Numbered from the stretch's first letter, positions 25,312 to 34,006 are shown. The stretch is DNA of 35,085 bases from an uncultured Arenicella sp. (GCA_905479805.1 CAJQNY010000162.1:1-35085), one strand, 5' to 3'. Numbers and translations: made by a program. The notes: a model not told the origin generated them from the sequence alone.

Positions 25312-25334
25312 GCACCCTAGAGCCAGACCGGATT

Positions 25335-26525
25335 ATGAGCGAACCGAAGCCAATACGCGCCCAGCGCATTCCTCGAAATAAAACAAATAACTACTCTAGC
25401 GATGCGATTAAGGAACGCCAAGACTTCGTTAAAGAACAATCGGGAGTAGAACTGAAGCACGTTGGTACGATGTCTGGCGATTTACAAAGCCTCGCCGGAA
25501 ATATTGAGAACCCCATCGGTATGGCACAAGTGCCCATTGGGCTTGCAGGCCCTGTAAAGATTAATGGAGAGCACGCACAAGGTGATTTCTATGTTCCCAT
25601 GGCAACCACCGAAGGAACGTTGGTAGCCAGTTATAGCCGCGGCATGCGCTTATTGTCAGAAGTTGGCGGCGTAAAAACAACGGTTATCGAACGCTATATG
25701 CAGCGGGCACCTGTGTTTCATTTTGACGACGCACGTGACGCTCGAGACTTTGGAGATTGGTTAACCAGTAATATGGACGGCATACGTAGCGCGGCTGAAG
25801 CGACTACATCCGTTGGTAAGCTCTCTCATATTGAGCAATACGGGGTTTCTAGAATGCGCTTTGCGCGTTTCAACTACACCACTGGTGATGCTGCAGGACA
25901 AAACATGTGTGGCAAGGCTACTTTTGCAGCCTGTGAATGGATCATGCAGAACTGCCCAGGCGCAAACCGCTATACCCTCTCAGGAGCGATCGACACCGAT
26001 AAAAAGCATTCTCACTTAAACACCCTGCACTCTCGCGGGGCTCGAGTCGTTGCGGAGGCCGTCATACCCAACGCTGATCTAAAACGGCTCATGCATACCG
26101 ACACAAAATCGCTGTTCGCAGCAAGACAAGTCTCCAATGTCGGTGGAATGTTGGCCGGGACTACCAACAATGGCGCTCACTCGGCCAATGGTTTGGCAGC
26201 CATTTTTATTGCTACCGGACAAGATGCGGCCAATATAGCGGAATCTCAAGCCGCCATTGTTTATGTTGATTTATTGGACAATGGAGACCTGTATTGGTCC
26301 ATCACCTTACCTTCCGTCATTGTAGCCAGCTACGGAGGCGGTACAGGCCTCGCTACGCAACGTGAATGTCTCGAACTGATGGATTGCTATGGCCAAGATA
26401 AAGCACTAAAGCTCGCCGAAGTATGTGCAGCAACAGTGCTGGCAGGCGAACTCTCACTCGCCTCAGCAGTTATCGCAGGTGACTGGGTAGAAAGCCACGA
26501 TAACTTAGGGCGTAATAGGCCCTAG
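25335..26525 (+). CDS. Hydroxymethylglutaryl-CoA reductase
   Basis: The 396-residue protein carries the HMG-CoA reductase signatures ENPIGMAQVPIGLAGP (58-73) and PMATTEGTLVASYSRG (88-103). All four catalytic residues are present: Glu93, Lys223 (DTDKKHSHLN), Asp297 (GQDAANIAES) and His388 (ESHDNLGRNRP). These align with human Glu559, Lys691, Asp767 and His866. It should make mevalonate from HMG-CoA, presumably with NADPH. The soluble catalytic domain lacks the eukaryotic membrane region. I chose ATG 25335 because the 24-residue extension to 25263 shows no similarity. No other mevalonate-pathway gene is visible in this window. A possible hairpin lies in its leader. Confidence 0.92.
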   Translation: MSEPKPIRAQRIPRNKTNNYSSDAIKERQDFVKEQSGVELKHVGTMSGDLQSLAGNIENPIGMAQVPIGLAGPVKINGEHAQGDFYVPMATTEGTLVASYSRGMRLLSEVGGVKTTVIERYMQRAPVFHFDDARDARDFGDWLTSNMDGIRSAAEATTSVGKLSHIEQYGVSRMRFARFNYTTGDAAGQNMCGKATFAACEWIMQNCPGANRYTLSGAIDTDKKHSHLNTLHSRGARVVAEAVIPNADLKRLMHTDTKSLFAARQVSNVGGMLAGTTNNGAHSANGLAAIFIATGQDAANIAESQAAIVYVDLLDNGDLYWSITLPSVIVASYGGGTGLATQRECLELMDCYGQDKALKLAEVCAATVLAGELSLASAVIAGDWVESHDNLGRNRP

Positions 26526-26549
26526 CACTATTTGGACTCACCCGTGCAT

Positions 26550-28262
26550 TCAGTAACCCGCTGCGTGCCCGTCCTTACGTGATTCTGTCGCTCCCCAATA
26601 CACGCCATTCTCTGCCAAACGAATCGCTTGGTATCCCCCATAGGGGCCATTAGCAAATTGAATTTTGTGCCCCATGCGCATTAACTGGCGAATCGTTGAG
26701 TAAGGGTAGCCCGTTTCCAAGTTTAAAGTTCCACCGTCGATCATTTTTTCACCGGTGGGTTGCGAAGACCCCGTATGGTGAATTCTAGGCGCATCGCCAG
26801 CAGCTTGAATATCCATATCAAAATCAATCATGTTTACCACAATTTGTGCATGACCTTGTGGTTGCATAGCACCGCCCATCAGCCCAAAACTCATCCATGG
26901 CTTGTCATCCTTGGTGATGAAGGCAGGAATAATGGTATGAAAAGGCCGCTTGCCGCCAGCAAATGAATTAAAGTGACCTTCTTCCAAGGAGAATAGTTCA
27001 CCGCGATCTTGCAGAATAAAGCCCAAGCCAGGAGGCGTCATACCAGACCCCATGCCACGATAATTGCTTTGAATGAGCGAAACCATATTGCCTGCAGAGT
27101 CTGCAGTGGTTAGGTAGATGGTATCGCCCTTCTCCAGCTTAACGTCGCCCGCTTTAAATTCTTTGGATGCGCGCTCTGGGTTAATCAGCTTGCTTCGTCG
27201 CTTGCCATACTTTTTAGAAATCAGTTCATCGACAGGAATCTTGTTAAACTCAGAATCAGCATAGTATTTCGCGCGATCTTCAAACGCCAACTTCTTCGCT
27301 TCAGTAAACAGATGTACATACTCAGCTGAATCGTGACCCATCTCAGCAATATCAAACTGCTCTAGCACATTCAAAATTTGTAAGGCGGCAATGCCTTGCC
27401 CATTTGGCGGTAATTCCCACACATCATAACCACGGTAATTAGTACTGACAGGCTCTACCCATTTTCCACTGTGACTGGCTAAATCTTCGTAGCTGAGAAA
27501 ACCACCATTCTCAGACATGTAATCAGCAATGGTGCGGGCAATCTTGCCTTTATAGAACCCATCTCTGCCCTCTTCAGACAATATACTTAAGGTGTTAGCT
27601 AAATTTTTGTTGCGCCAGATTTCGCCTTCTTCGGGCGCCTCGCCGTCTAAGGTGTATTGTTCTTTGAACCCTGGCCACTTTGAAAGAATCGGAACTGACC
27701 GCCCCCAGTAATAGGCAATTAGTTGTGATACTGGAAAACCATTGTTCGCGTATTCTATCGCCGGTGCCAAGTTATCTTTCATCGGTAACTTGCCGAAGCG
27801 ATCATGTAACATAAACCAACCGTCGACGGCACCGGGTACTGACACAGGCAACGGGCCGTGTGATGGAATTGAAGTGTGACCATTCTCAATAAACCATTCC
27901 CGAGTCAGCGACTTCGGCGATTTTCCCGACGCATTCAAACCATACAATTTCTCGGTTTTTGCATCCCAAACAATGGCGTATAAATCACCACCCATACCGT
28001 TTCCGGTAGGCTCTACAAGCCCCAACATCGCGTTTGCAGCAATTGCTGCATCGATGGCATTGCCGCCCTTTTTCATCACGTCCAGCGCAACCTGCGTAGC
28101 CAGAGGTTGTGAGGTAGCCGCCATCGCTTGAGTGGCTAACACTGGCGAACGAGTCGCGAAAGAAGCTCCTGTGACCCGATCTGCGGCGTTTGAAAATGTT
28201 GATGTGAACAGCAATATTGTCGTCAACAGGCTGGCTGGTAAGGCTTTCATGATCTTATTCAT
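26550..28262 (-). CDS. Periplasmic gamma-glutamyltransferase family protein
   Basis: The 570-residue protein has a Sec signal (about 1-26, ending FSNAADR). The Ntn-hydrolase GGT fold is clear: GGNAIDAAIAANAMLGLVEPTGNGMGGD (66-93) and ELPPNGQGIAAL (283-294). The autoprocessing/catalytic Thr381 in GDTIYLTTADSAGN has the Asp seven residues on, as in E. coli GGT Thr391. GSGMTPPGLGF and the GAMQPQGHAQ region follow. It should self-cleave before Thr381 and hydrolyse or transfer gamma-glutamyl groups, for example from glutathione in the periplasm. It stands alone, divergent from a small exported protein. Some family members are acylases instead, so the donor substrate is not certain. Confidence 0.9.
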   Translation of the reverse strand: MNKIMKALPASLLTTILLFTSTFSNAADRVTGASFATRSPVLATQAMAATSQPLATQVALDVMKKGGNAIDAAIAANAMLGLVEPTGNGMGGDLYAIVWDAKTEKLYGLNASGKSPKSLTREWFIENGHTSIPSHGPLPVSVPGAVDGWFMLHDRFGKLPMKDNLAPAIEYANNGFPVSQLIAYYWGRSVPILSKWPGFKEQYTLDGEAPEEGEIWRNKNLANTLSILSEEGRDGFYKGKIARTIADYMSENGGFLSYEDLASHSGKWVEPVSTNYRGYDVWELPPNGQGIAALQILNVLEQFDIAEMGHDSAEYVHLFTEAKKLAFEDRAKYYADSEFNKIPVDELISKKYGKRRSKLINPERASKEFKAGDVKLEKGDTIYLTTADSAGNMVSLIQSNYRGMGSGMTPPGLGFILQDRGELFSLEEGHFNSFAGGKRPFHTIIPAFITKDDKPWMSFGLMGGAMQPQGHAQIVVNMIDFDMDIQAAGDAPRIHHTGSSQPTGEKMIDGGTLNLETGYPYSTIRQLMRMGHKIQFANGPYGGYQAIRLAENGVYWGATESRKDGHAAGY

Positions 28263-28425
28263 AATTCTCTTCTAGACTGGGAAATGGTTAAAAATGGCAG
28301 CTAAATTATTGCAGAATTCTGCCCTATCCTACGCAAAGGACCATCAAAATGAAATAAAGTTAAGTGATCCAACTCAATATCGTTGTTAAACTTAGGACTT
28401 ATCACTCTAATGGACCGAGCTAACA

Positions 28426-28905
28426 ATGAACATATTTCGCTTTTCTGGATTACTTACCGCCCTCGTATTATCAAGCAGCGTGCTTGCCGACGACCTCTTA
28501 GATAGGCTAGAAACAGCAACAGAAATCATGGGCGAGAAACAAGGTACGTTCTACCTAAGTCGAGTACCGGAACTGACTGGAAAAATGCCAGACTGGACAT
28601 GGGATGAAGAGATCCGCACTGCGTCAGCTTGTGTTCTTACAGGTATCGAAAATGCCAAAGGAAGAAAAGTAGCAGAAGCATACGTAGCCGCGTTAGAGAA
28701 AGATGCGAAACAACCCATCACTTCAATCGGTCAATTAAGTGATCAAAGCTCGCTCCCGAAAGAACTGACAGGCAATGACCGAACCATAATAAGTTTAATG
28801 GAATCCTGCAGGACAATGGAAATTTCTACCTCGCGCTTGAAGGAATCAGGATTCTGGGATGCAATGCAAGATCCCAATGTAATCCAAAGGCTGGTGGCTG
28901 AGTAA
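28426..28905 (+). CDS. Small exported protein of unknown function
   Basis: The 159-residue product has a Sec signal peptide (MNIFRFSGLLTALVLSSSVLA, cleavage near 21). The polar mature part has two Cys residues (around 68 and 128: SACVLTGIEN and MESCRTMEI) that could form a disulfide in the periplasm. I recognise no family. The ATG at 28426 is divergent from the GGT gene with 163 bp between starts. The following 106 bp to the TauD stop show no clear terminator. Confidence 0.65.
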   Translation: MNIFRFSGLLTALVLSSSVLADDLLDRLETATEIMGEKQGTFYLSRVPELTGKMPDWTWDEEIRTASACVLTGIENAKGRKVAEAYVAALEKDAKQPITSIGQLSDQSSLPKELTGNDRTIISLMESCRTMEISTSRLKESGFWDAMQDPNVIQRLVAE

Positions 28906-29011
28906 AACGATCAGTAACAACCGATTTAGATATTTAGAGAGTGTGATTTCACTACCAAGGCTAAAATTGAAAACATCGATCTGAATTTGAGAAAAGGGTG
29001 TGCCTTCGGTC

Positions 29012-29860
29012 TTAGCTCACTCGTTCCCCAATAGTAGTTCGGTGCAAATACCGTGCATGGCCTTCGTAACCACCGGTTGCTTTATGCAACACGGATCGGT
29101 TGTCCCACATGACTAGGTTGTTTGCCTGCCATTTATGCCGATATACAAATTGGTCTTGAGCTTGCCATTCTTGTAGCTCCATCAAGAGCGGTAGTGCTTT
29201 CTCTTGTGACATACCTTCAAAGCCAATGATATATCCTGCGGTTCCGTAGACTGTCAGTTCACCCGTTTCAGGGTGTGGCCTTAACAATGGGTGAATTTGA
29301 GTGGCGTTAGCATCGTCCGATGGCCGGATGTCCATGCTACGAGACTGATCATCCTCTTCACCATAGGCCCCCTCTTTTGCATAAGCGAGTGTGGCAGAAT
29401 GAATCGCATTAAGACCTGAAAAGCGCGCTCGCATTTCCTCCGGCATTTCCGAGCATGCTTTGTGTTGATCGGCAAATAGCGTATCGCCGCCTGTCGGGGG
29501 AATGGTGATTCCATATAAGCAAGTACCCGCTGGAGGAACGGCTTGGAAGCTCCAATCGGTGTGCCAAGCTTCTGCGAAAATCGGGGCGGTTTCATCTGCC
29601 CCGCGTTGCACCGCAATAATATTATTACGCCCTTCGATAGGAGCGATGAATGGGTCTTCGCCAAACGGGCCGAATGATAGTGTGAATTGCTCGAGGGCAT
29701 CATCTGAAATGTCTTGATCAGGAAAACTTAACACATGATGTGTGAGCCAAGCGGCACGCACCTCAGCTATTTCTTGCCCAGTCAATGGTTCACTTAAGTC
29801 AAGACCTGTGACGACTGCGCCACACGCCTGACCGCTGGGTTCTATATGTAATGTAGAAAT
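29012..29860 (-). CDS. TauD-type Fe(II)/2-oxoglutarate dioxygenase, apparent ATT start
   Basis: This 282-residue TauD-family protein begins at ATT (29858-29860), if my reading is right. No ATG, GTG, TTG or CTG occurs in frame between the upstream stop and TTG 29785. The 25 codons in between encode a typical TauD N-terminus (STLHIEPSGQACGAVVTGLD), and AGGAG lies 7 nt before ATT. Numbered from ATT, the iron ligands are His100, Asp102 (WHTDWSF) and His259 (SVLHKATGG), with Arg274 for 2OG. These nearly equal E. coli TauD His99, Asp101, His255 and Arg270. Family members cleave taurine or other sulfonates or hydroxylate small acids, and no sulfonate transporter is adjacent. A membrane protein gene lies 46 nt upstream on the same strand. 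Confidence 0.87.
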   Translation of the reverse strand: MSTLHIEPSGQACGAVVTGLDLSEPLTGQEIAEVRAAWLTHHVLSFPDQDISDDALEQFTLSFGPFGEDPFIAPIEGRNNIIAVQRGADETAPIFAEAWHTDWSFQAVPPAGTCLYGITIPPTGGDTLFADQHKACSEMPEEMRARFSGLNAIHSATLAYAKEGAYGEEDDQSRSMDIRPSDDANATQIHPLLRPHPETGELTVYGTAGYIIGFEGMSQEKALPLLMELQEWQAQDQFVYRHKWQANNLVMWDNRSVLHKATGGYEGHARYLHRTTIGERVS

Positions 29861-29867
29861 ATTGTTG

Positions 29868-29872
29868 CTCCT
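29868..29872 (-). promoter_or_regulatory. Ribosome binding site deciding the ATT start
   Basis: The minus strand reads AGGAG here, exactly 7 nt before the ATT codon at 29858-29860. It is the only good Shine-Dalgarno sequence near the 5' end of the TauD-type gene. Confidence 0.7.
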
Positions 29873-29906
29873 GTTTTTTTGCTATTTACCCTTTATTAGT
29901 CAAGCG

Positions 29907-30338
29907 TTAGCTCAACCAACCTTTCTTGGTACAGGACTTTGAATACCAGATACAAAACACTTCAATGATGACAATTAGCGCTGGAAACATCAGCACTTCA
30001 CTTCCACCAATATCTTGTACCTTAGCAATCCCAAACGAATAAAGTTGCTGAACTAATACTGCGGCCAAGGAAAGGATAAACACATTAGTGGCGAGGCTGC
30101 GGCGCATCAACAACAATACACTAGCCGCTAAACCTGCAAATACGGCAACGGCGAATGCGCCGAGTGCCCAAGCCGGGCGGGATTCATACATTGACTGCAT
30201 AGCAGAGCCTAGTTTGGCTAGGTCTTCAGGTGTTTGATTGATGTCTGCGAAAAACGCCATGACTCCCATGGCATTCCATATCAAAACGAGCACGCCAATA
30301 ATCCAAAATGAGATGGGTAACTTAGTATCTGTTGCCAT
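29907..30338 (-). CDS. Four-helix membrane protein, unknown function
   Basis: The 143-residue product has four hydrophobic segments: about 9-31, 55-78, 83-105 and 113-133. It starts MATDTKLPISFWIIGVLVLIWNAMGVMAFF. Similar small proteins occur in marine bacteria, sometimes labelled sugar transporter without support. I see no transporter motif. It is 46 nt upstream of the TauD-type gene and 110 nt downstream of the acylase gene, all on the minus strand, so co-transcription with TauD is possible. Confidence 0.7.
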   Translation of the reverse strand: MATDTKLPISFWIIGVLVLIWNAMGVMAFFADINQTPEDLAKLGSAMQSMYESRPAWALGAFAVAVFAGLAASVLLLMRRSLATNVFILSLAAVLVQQLYSFGIAKVQDIGGSEVLMFPALIVIIEVFCIWYSKSCTKKGWLS

Positions 30339-30448
30339 TATTATTTCTCCAAGTGATGGCTAATAAAGTACTTCTGCCGATAACTTTAGCATAGCTAACT
30401 CCGTTTTTAGAAATTTAGCCTGTTAGTTTTTTAGAATTCAATAAGTGT

Positions 30449-32599
30449 TTACGGACGATAACTTCTTTCAGAAACCGCCCGAATCTCTTCAAGATCCATT
30501 AACGATTTACGCCACTTTTTATTGGCAAACATGGCGGCCTGGTCACTATAGTGTGGCGAGCTCTTGTCTAATGTTGCACTGCCAAATTGGTGTAAAGTAT
30601 CCACCGACAATTCTCCGTCCTCATCCCATTCGACTAATGCCATCCAGGTGTCGCCGTGGGTCGCATAAGCAGGCTCATGTTCTGCTAAGCCATACGAATA
30701 GATAGCGCGTAGAATATCCGGGCCGCCGTCGATCGGCATGTTAACTTCTCCGCGAATAAACCTGTTCACCTCGCCCCACTCAGGGTCTAGGCGCTCGTGT
30801 TTTGCGTACAAGTAATCACTCGCCCATTGTGTGGCGGCTATGAGTTGCTTAGGCGAATGATCATCTGGCGTTTCAGAGCGATAGATTTTTCTCAACAATA
30901 GTATCGCCAGTGCCGCTTGTCGACTGTCCTTGGCAGTGTCTCCATCCCACTCTCTGAGTAAATCTTGCGCGGCCTGCAAGTCGGTATCATCACTCATATC
31001 AAGCTTTATTACTTTTTGAATGATCTTAAAGTAGTTGGAGTCTTTGGCATAAAAGGTATCAAACTTCAATTCAAGTAGCGCATCTTTACCTAGACTCGGA
31101 TAAGTAGGAACGAGCTCGATCAAACGACGAGAGCGATTGGTTTGGTTTTCAGCCAAGCCCATCGATTGAGGGAAGTCTTCGTGGCGTAGGTTATCCGGGC
31201 CATCGGTTGCGCTGTAGGGCGTATTGTTCGCGTTAAATAACACACCGCTTTGTGGGTTGATTAACTGTGGCACACTGGAAAACGGATGATAGCCCTGCCA
31301 GATGAGCTCAGAACGATCTCCAGGCATATCTTTACCCCACTGCCACGCATCATTGCGCTTTGGATACTGGGCATTATGAATAAACCCAATATTGTCTTCC
31401 TTATCTGCGTAGACATAATTAATACTTGGCAGCGCGTTCATGCCCATGGCGCTCATAAAGCCATTTAAGTCTTGTGCTTGATTTAAGCGATAGTACTGTT
31501 CGAGCTGACGTATCTCGCCCATCCCTGCGTAGCGCAATGCAAAATGGCCTTTCTTGTTTTGGACAACCGGTCCGTGTACGGTTTTAAGTAGGGCTCTTTT
31601 CGCCATATATCTAAACGGGCCGAACAGCTTTACTGGAATGATGACTTCAGATTCTTCAAATTGGCGCCACTCACCATCCAACTTGTATTCACTTGCGTTC
31701 TCAGGGTTAATTTCGAGCACATAAGTGTCCGATAAATCGATATGGTTCACGGTGTTAGCCCAAGCAAGATTACGATTATAACCATGCAGCACCACGGGCG
31801 TGCCCGGGAACAATCCACCGCTGATATCAAGTCCCTGCCCCGATATTAAATGAGCCTCATACCATGCAACTGGGCCAGTCATAGGCTGATGTGAATTAAT
31901 AAGCAAGCGAGTTGTATTGTCTCCCGAACGCGCAGCGTTGACGGCAATACCGTTTGATCCCAACTCCACGTTCGATTTCGGTCTTAACATCCAACTAGTT
32001 TCCGCTCCGTTGGGGTCCAAGGCAATTTCCACCTGACGCTCATCATCAACCAAACCAAGCAAAACCTGATCCAACCCATAAAAGAAAGGTGTTTTAAATA
32101 CGAAGCCGGCAATCACATCTTCGGCCAAGAATGGAGCCAGGCCTTGCCATGTTTTATCTGGGTTGCGCGAGGCATATAGATTTAGCCCTGCTGCATAGGC
32201 CCTGGCAATAGCCTTTACATCTTCAGGAACATCATTCTGATACCGTTGATCTAGAGTGTCCCAAACACCCAATAGTGCAACGATGTAATCTGTGACGGCC
32301 GCGCCTTTGCCACGATAACTCGCAAGTACTCCACGTGTCGCCGCTATGGTTTCCTGAATTGTTTCATAGTCATCTTCGGCGTGTGCGTACGCTAAGCCAA
32401 AACTCACATCAGCATCACGCACACCCACGATATGCGGAACACCCCAATTGTCACGAATAATTTCGACGTCGTAGTTTTGTGCCGCTTGGGCTAACTGTTC
32501 TGCGTTGGGGTTTTGTGGAAGCGGGTTATATAACCACGCTGCAGTGGCTAACAAGATCAAGCCGAGCGCCATGATTAGAATTTTCACTGTCTTTTTCAA
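30449..32599 (-). CDS. Penicillin-acylase-type Ntn hydrolase
   Basis: The 716-residue protein has an N-terminal hydrophobic segment (5-23) for export or anchoring. The alpha-chain motif is DNWGVPHIVGVRDADVSFGLAYAHAEDD (50-77). The autoprocessing site comes before Ser215 (ELGSNGIAVN), the N-terminal nucleophile of the beta chain, followed by LLINSHQP and GYNRNLAWANTVNHIDLSDTYV. This is the S45 penicillin amidase layout that includes N-acyl-homoserine-lactone acylases (PvdQ, QuiP) and aculeacin acylase. It should hydrolyse an amide-linked acyl chain outside the cytoplasm. The lysoplasmalogenase gene ends 30 nt upstream, so the two form an operon. Whether the substrate is a quorum signal, an antibiotic or a lipid amide cannot be said. 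Confidence 0.88.
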   Translation of the reverse strand: MKKTVKILIMALGLILLATAAWLYNPLPQNPNAEQLAQAAQNYDVEIIRDNWGVPHIVGVRDADVSFGLAYAHAEDDYETIQETIAATRGVLASYRGKGAAVTDYIVALLGVWDTLDQRYQNDVPEDVKAIARAYAAGLNLYASRNPDKTWQGLAPFLAEDVIAGFVFKTPFFYGLDQVLLGLVDDERQVEIALDPNGAETSWMLRPKSNVELGSNGIAVNAARSGDNTTRLLINSHQPMTGPVAWYEAHLISGQGLDISGGLFPGTPVVLHGYNRNLAWANTVNHIDLSDTYVLEINPENASEYKLDGEWRQFEESEVIIPVKLFGPFRYMAKRALLKTVHGPVVQNKKGHFALRYAGMGEIRQLEQYYRLNQAQDLNGFMSAMGMNALPSINYVYADKEDNIGFIHNAQYPKRNDAWQWGKDMPGDRSELIWQGYHPFSSVPQLINPQSGVLFNANNTPYSATDGPDNLRHEDFPQSMGLAENQTNRSRRLIELVPTYPSLGKDALLELKFDTFYAKDSNYFKIIQKVIKLDMSDDTDLQAAQDLLREWDGDTAKDSRQAALAILLLRKIYRSETPDDHSPKQLIAATQWASDYLYAKHERLDPEWGEVNRFIRGEVNMPIDGGPDILRAIYSYGLAEHEPAYATHGDTWMALVEWDEDGELSVDTLHQFGSATLDKSSPHYSDQAAMFANKKWRKSLMDLEEIRAVSERSYRP

Positions 32600-32629
32600 A
32601 TTATTCTCTTGTGCTGAGGCTACTGCGAT

Positions 32630-33286
32630 CTATCGCTCGATCAATACATCCTTAGGTTGCGTAAATACTTTGGCAATCATAAATATTGATAACCAATAGG
32701 TGGTTAAAATAATAACGATTGAAAAGTCGAATGGTGACAAGAACTTATCGACGGCGATGATGCTATCTGAAAAAACGAATAACAGTGCCGCAATGGCGAG
32801 TTCTTTACCTATGTTATTTTTACGGCTTAGGTAGACATTAATACCCAGCCAGGCCATAACCACAATGCAACATTGATACACCGCCACCGGAACCCCGAGG
32901 TCACCTAAATGCGGTAACAGAAGGTGATAGAAGCCACCGGTAATAACTACCAATGGTAGCAACGGCCAGCACACCAATTTTTCGCCGCGCATGCAGTAAA
33001 AAAGATACGCAAACAACAGGTGAGCTAACAAAAAAGAACCTAAGCCAAAGGCAAAATGCGCCTCATTCAGCAACAGCACATCACCGCCTAAACAAGCGAT
33101 CAATGCGATAACCACCATAATGGTGTATTTAGTGGTGTCTGCTCGATTAAAGACCAGAAATAGAATAATTAAAATGGTCGTCAAGGGCTTGAAGATTGAG
33201 AACAATAAATGTTGATCAAAATAGGCACTAAACATGCCAATCAGTGCCGATACGGCAATTGTATAACTGTGGAGTTTTCTGTTCAT
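32630..33286 (-). CDS. YhhN-family lysoplasmalogenase
   Basis: The 218-residue protein, counted from ATG 33286, has about eight membrane helices. It shows the YhhN features: FKPLTTILIIL, CLGGDVLLL with the conserved Asp, HFAFGLGSFLLAHLLFAYLF, and ALLFVFSDSIIAVDKF with the second Asp near the C-terminus. YhhN/TMEM86-type enzymes cleave the vinyl-ether bond of lysoplasmalogens. In aerobic bacteria without plasmalogens the real substrate is unclear. A longer start at 33337 is possible but lacks family similarity. It is followed 30 nt later by the acylase gene on the same strand and is divergent from the HD-domain gene. Confidence 0.82.
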   Translation of the reverse strand: MNRKLHSYTIAVSALIGMFSAYFDQHLLFSIFKPLTTILIILFLVFNRADTTKYTIMVVIALIACLGGDVLLLNEAHFAFGLGSFLLAHLLFAYLFYCMRGEKLVCWPLLPLVVITGGFYHLLLPHLGDLGVPVAVYQCCIVVMAWLGINVYLSRKNNIGKELAIAALLFVFSDSIIAVDKFLSPFDFSIVIILTTYWLSIFMIAKVFTQPKDVLIER

Positions 33287-33414
33287 GCCGAGGATAGTAA
33301 CATGCCGATATCGATCGCCTGTGTCACCTGAGATCATCTTTGCAAACCCTGATTTTTCTACTCGTGCACATTGGTGTATTCTTAGAGTTCGAAAACTTAA
33401 TTCTGGAAAAAATC

Positions 33415-33993
33415 ATGAGAGCCGATTTCAATAAAATGTCCGTAAGCACCCAAGAAGATTGGCAGCTAATTATGAATGAGCAATTAGGTTTCATTGCTGG
33501 CCTGCCGGATCGAATTTTGGCCCACATGGATTTACTCAACGATGACTACGGCGGTTTCCCAGTTGATCGTCTGCAGCATTGCCTACAAACTGCAGAATTA
33601 GCCGCAGAAGCAGGCGAAGATGATGAATATGTCGTCTGTGCACTTCTGCACGACATTGGCGATACACTCGGCAGCACCAACCACCCAGATGTCGCGGCGG
33701 CTATCTTACAACCGTTTGTGAGTGACGCTAACCACTGGATGGTAAAGCATCACGGTATTTTCCAAGGTTACAACTTTTTTCATTATTTAGGATTGGATCG
33801 CAATATGCGCGACAATTTCAATGATTCTGAATATTTCGAGCACACTAAACGGTTTGTCGATCTCTACGATGACCCAGCGTTTGATGCCACCAAACCAAAG
33901 CTTTCACTTAGCTTATTTGAAGATCAGGTTCGTAAAGTCTTTAGCAACCCGGTCAACAGTATGTATAAAGATGCCATGAAGAACGCGGGATAA
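33415..33993 (+). CDS. HD-domain protein, possible HD-type diiron enzyme (PhnZ/MIOX-like)
   Basis: The 192-residue protein starts at ATG 33415 with GGAAA at about 9 nt. The frame continues upstream to 33340 without family similarity. The HD signature is His55 (QHCLQTA), His79-Asp80 (LLHDIGD), His90 (NHPD), His112/His113 (KHHGIFQGY) and an Asp near 149-153 (VDLYDD). The HCLQTA, LLHDIG, HPDVAAAILQPFVS and KHHGIFQGYxFFH order is that of a group related to the mixed-valent diiron oxygenase PhnZ rather than to nucleotide phosphohydrolases. Lys111 may be relevant to substrate binding. Assigning oxygenase rather than hydrolase activity is inference. It stands alone before the RidA gene. Confidence 0.75.
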   Translation: MRADFNKMSVSTQEDWQLIMNEQLGFIAGLPDRILAHMDLLNDDYGGFPVDRLQHCLQTAELAAEAGEDDEYVVCALLHDIGDTLGSTNHPDVAAAILQPFVSDANHWMVKHHGIFQGYNFFHYLGLDRNMRDNFNDSEYFEHTKRFVDLYDDPAFDATKPKLSLSLFEDQVRKVFSNPVNSMYKDAMKNAG

Positions 33994-34006
33994 CGGCTTA
34001 GTTAAG

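Noticed and set aside
29012-29785. TauD-type gene starting at TTG 29785
   Set aside because: It would remove the conserved first strand and GxxxGxDLS region, has no ribosome site, and breaks the match of ligand numbering to E. coli TauD.
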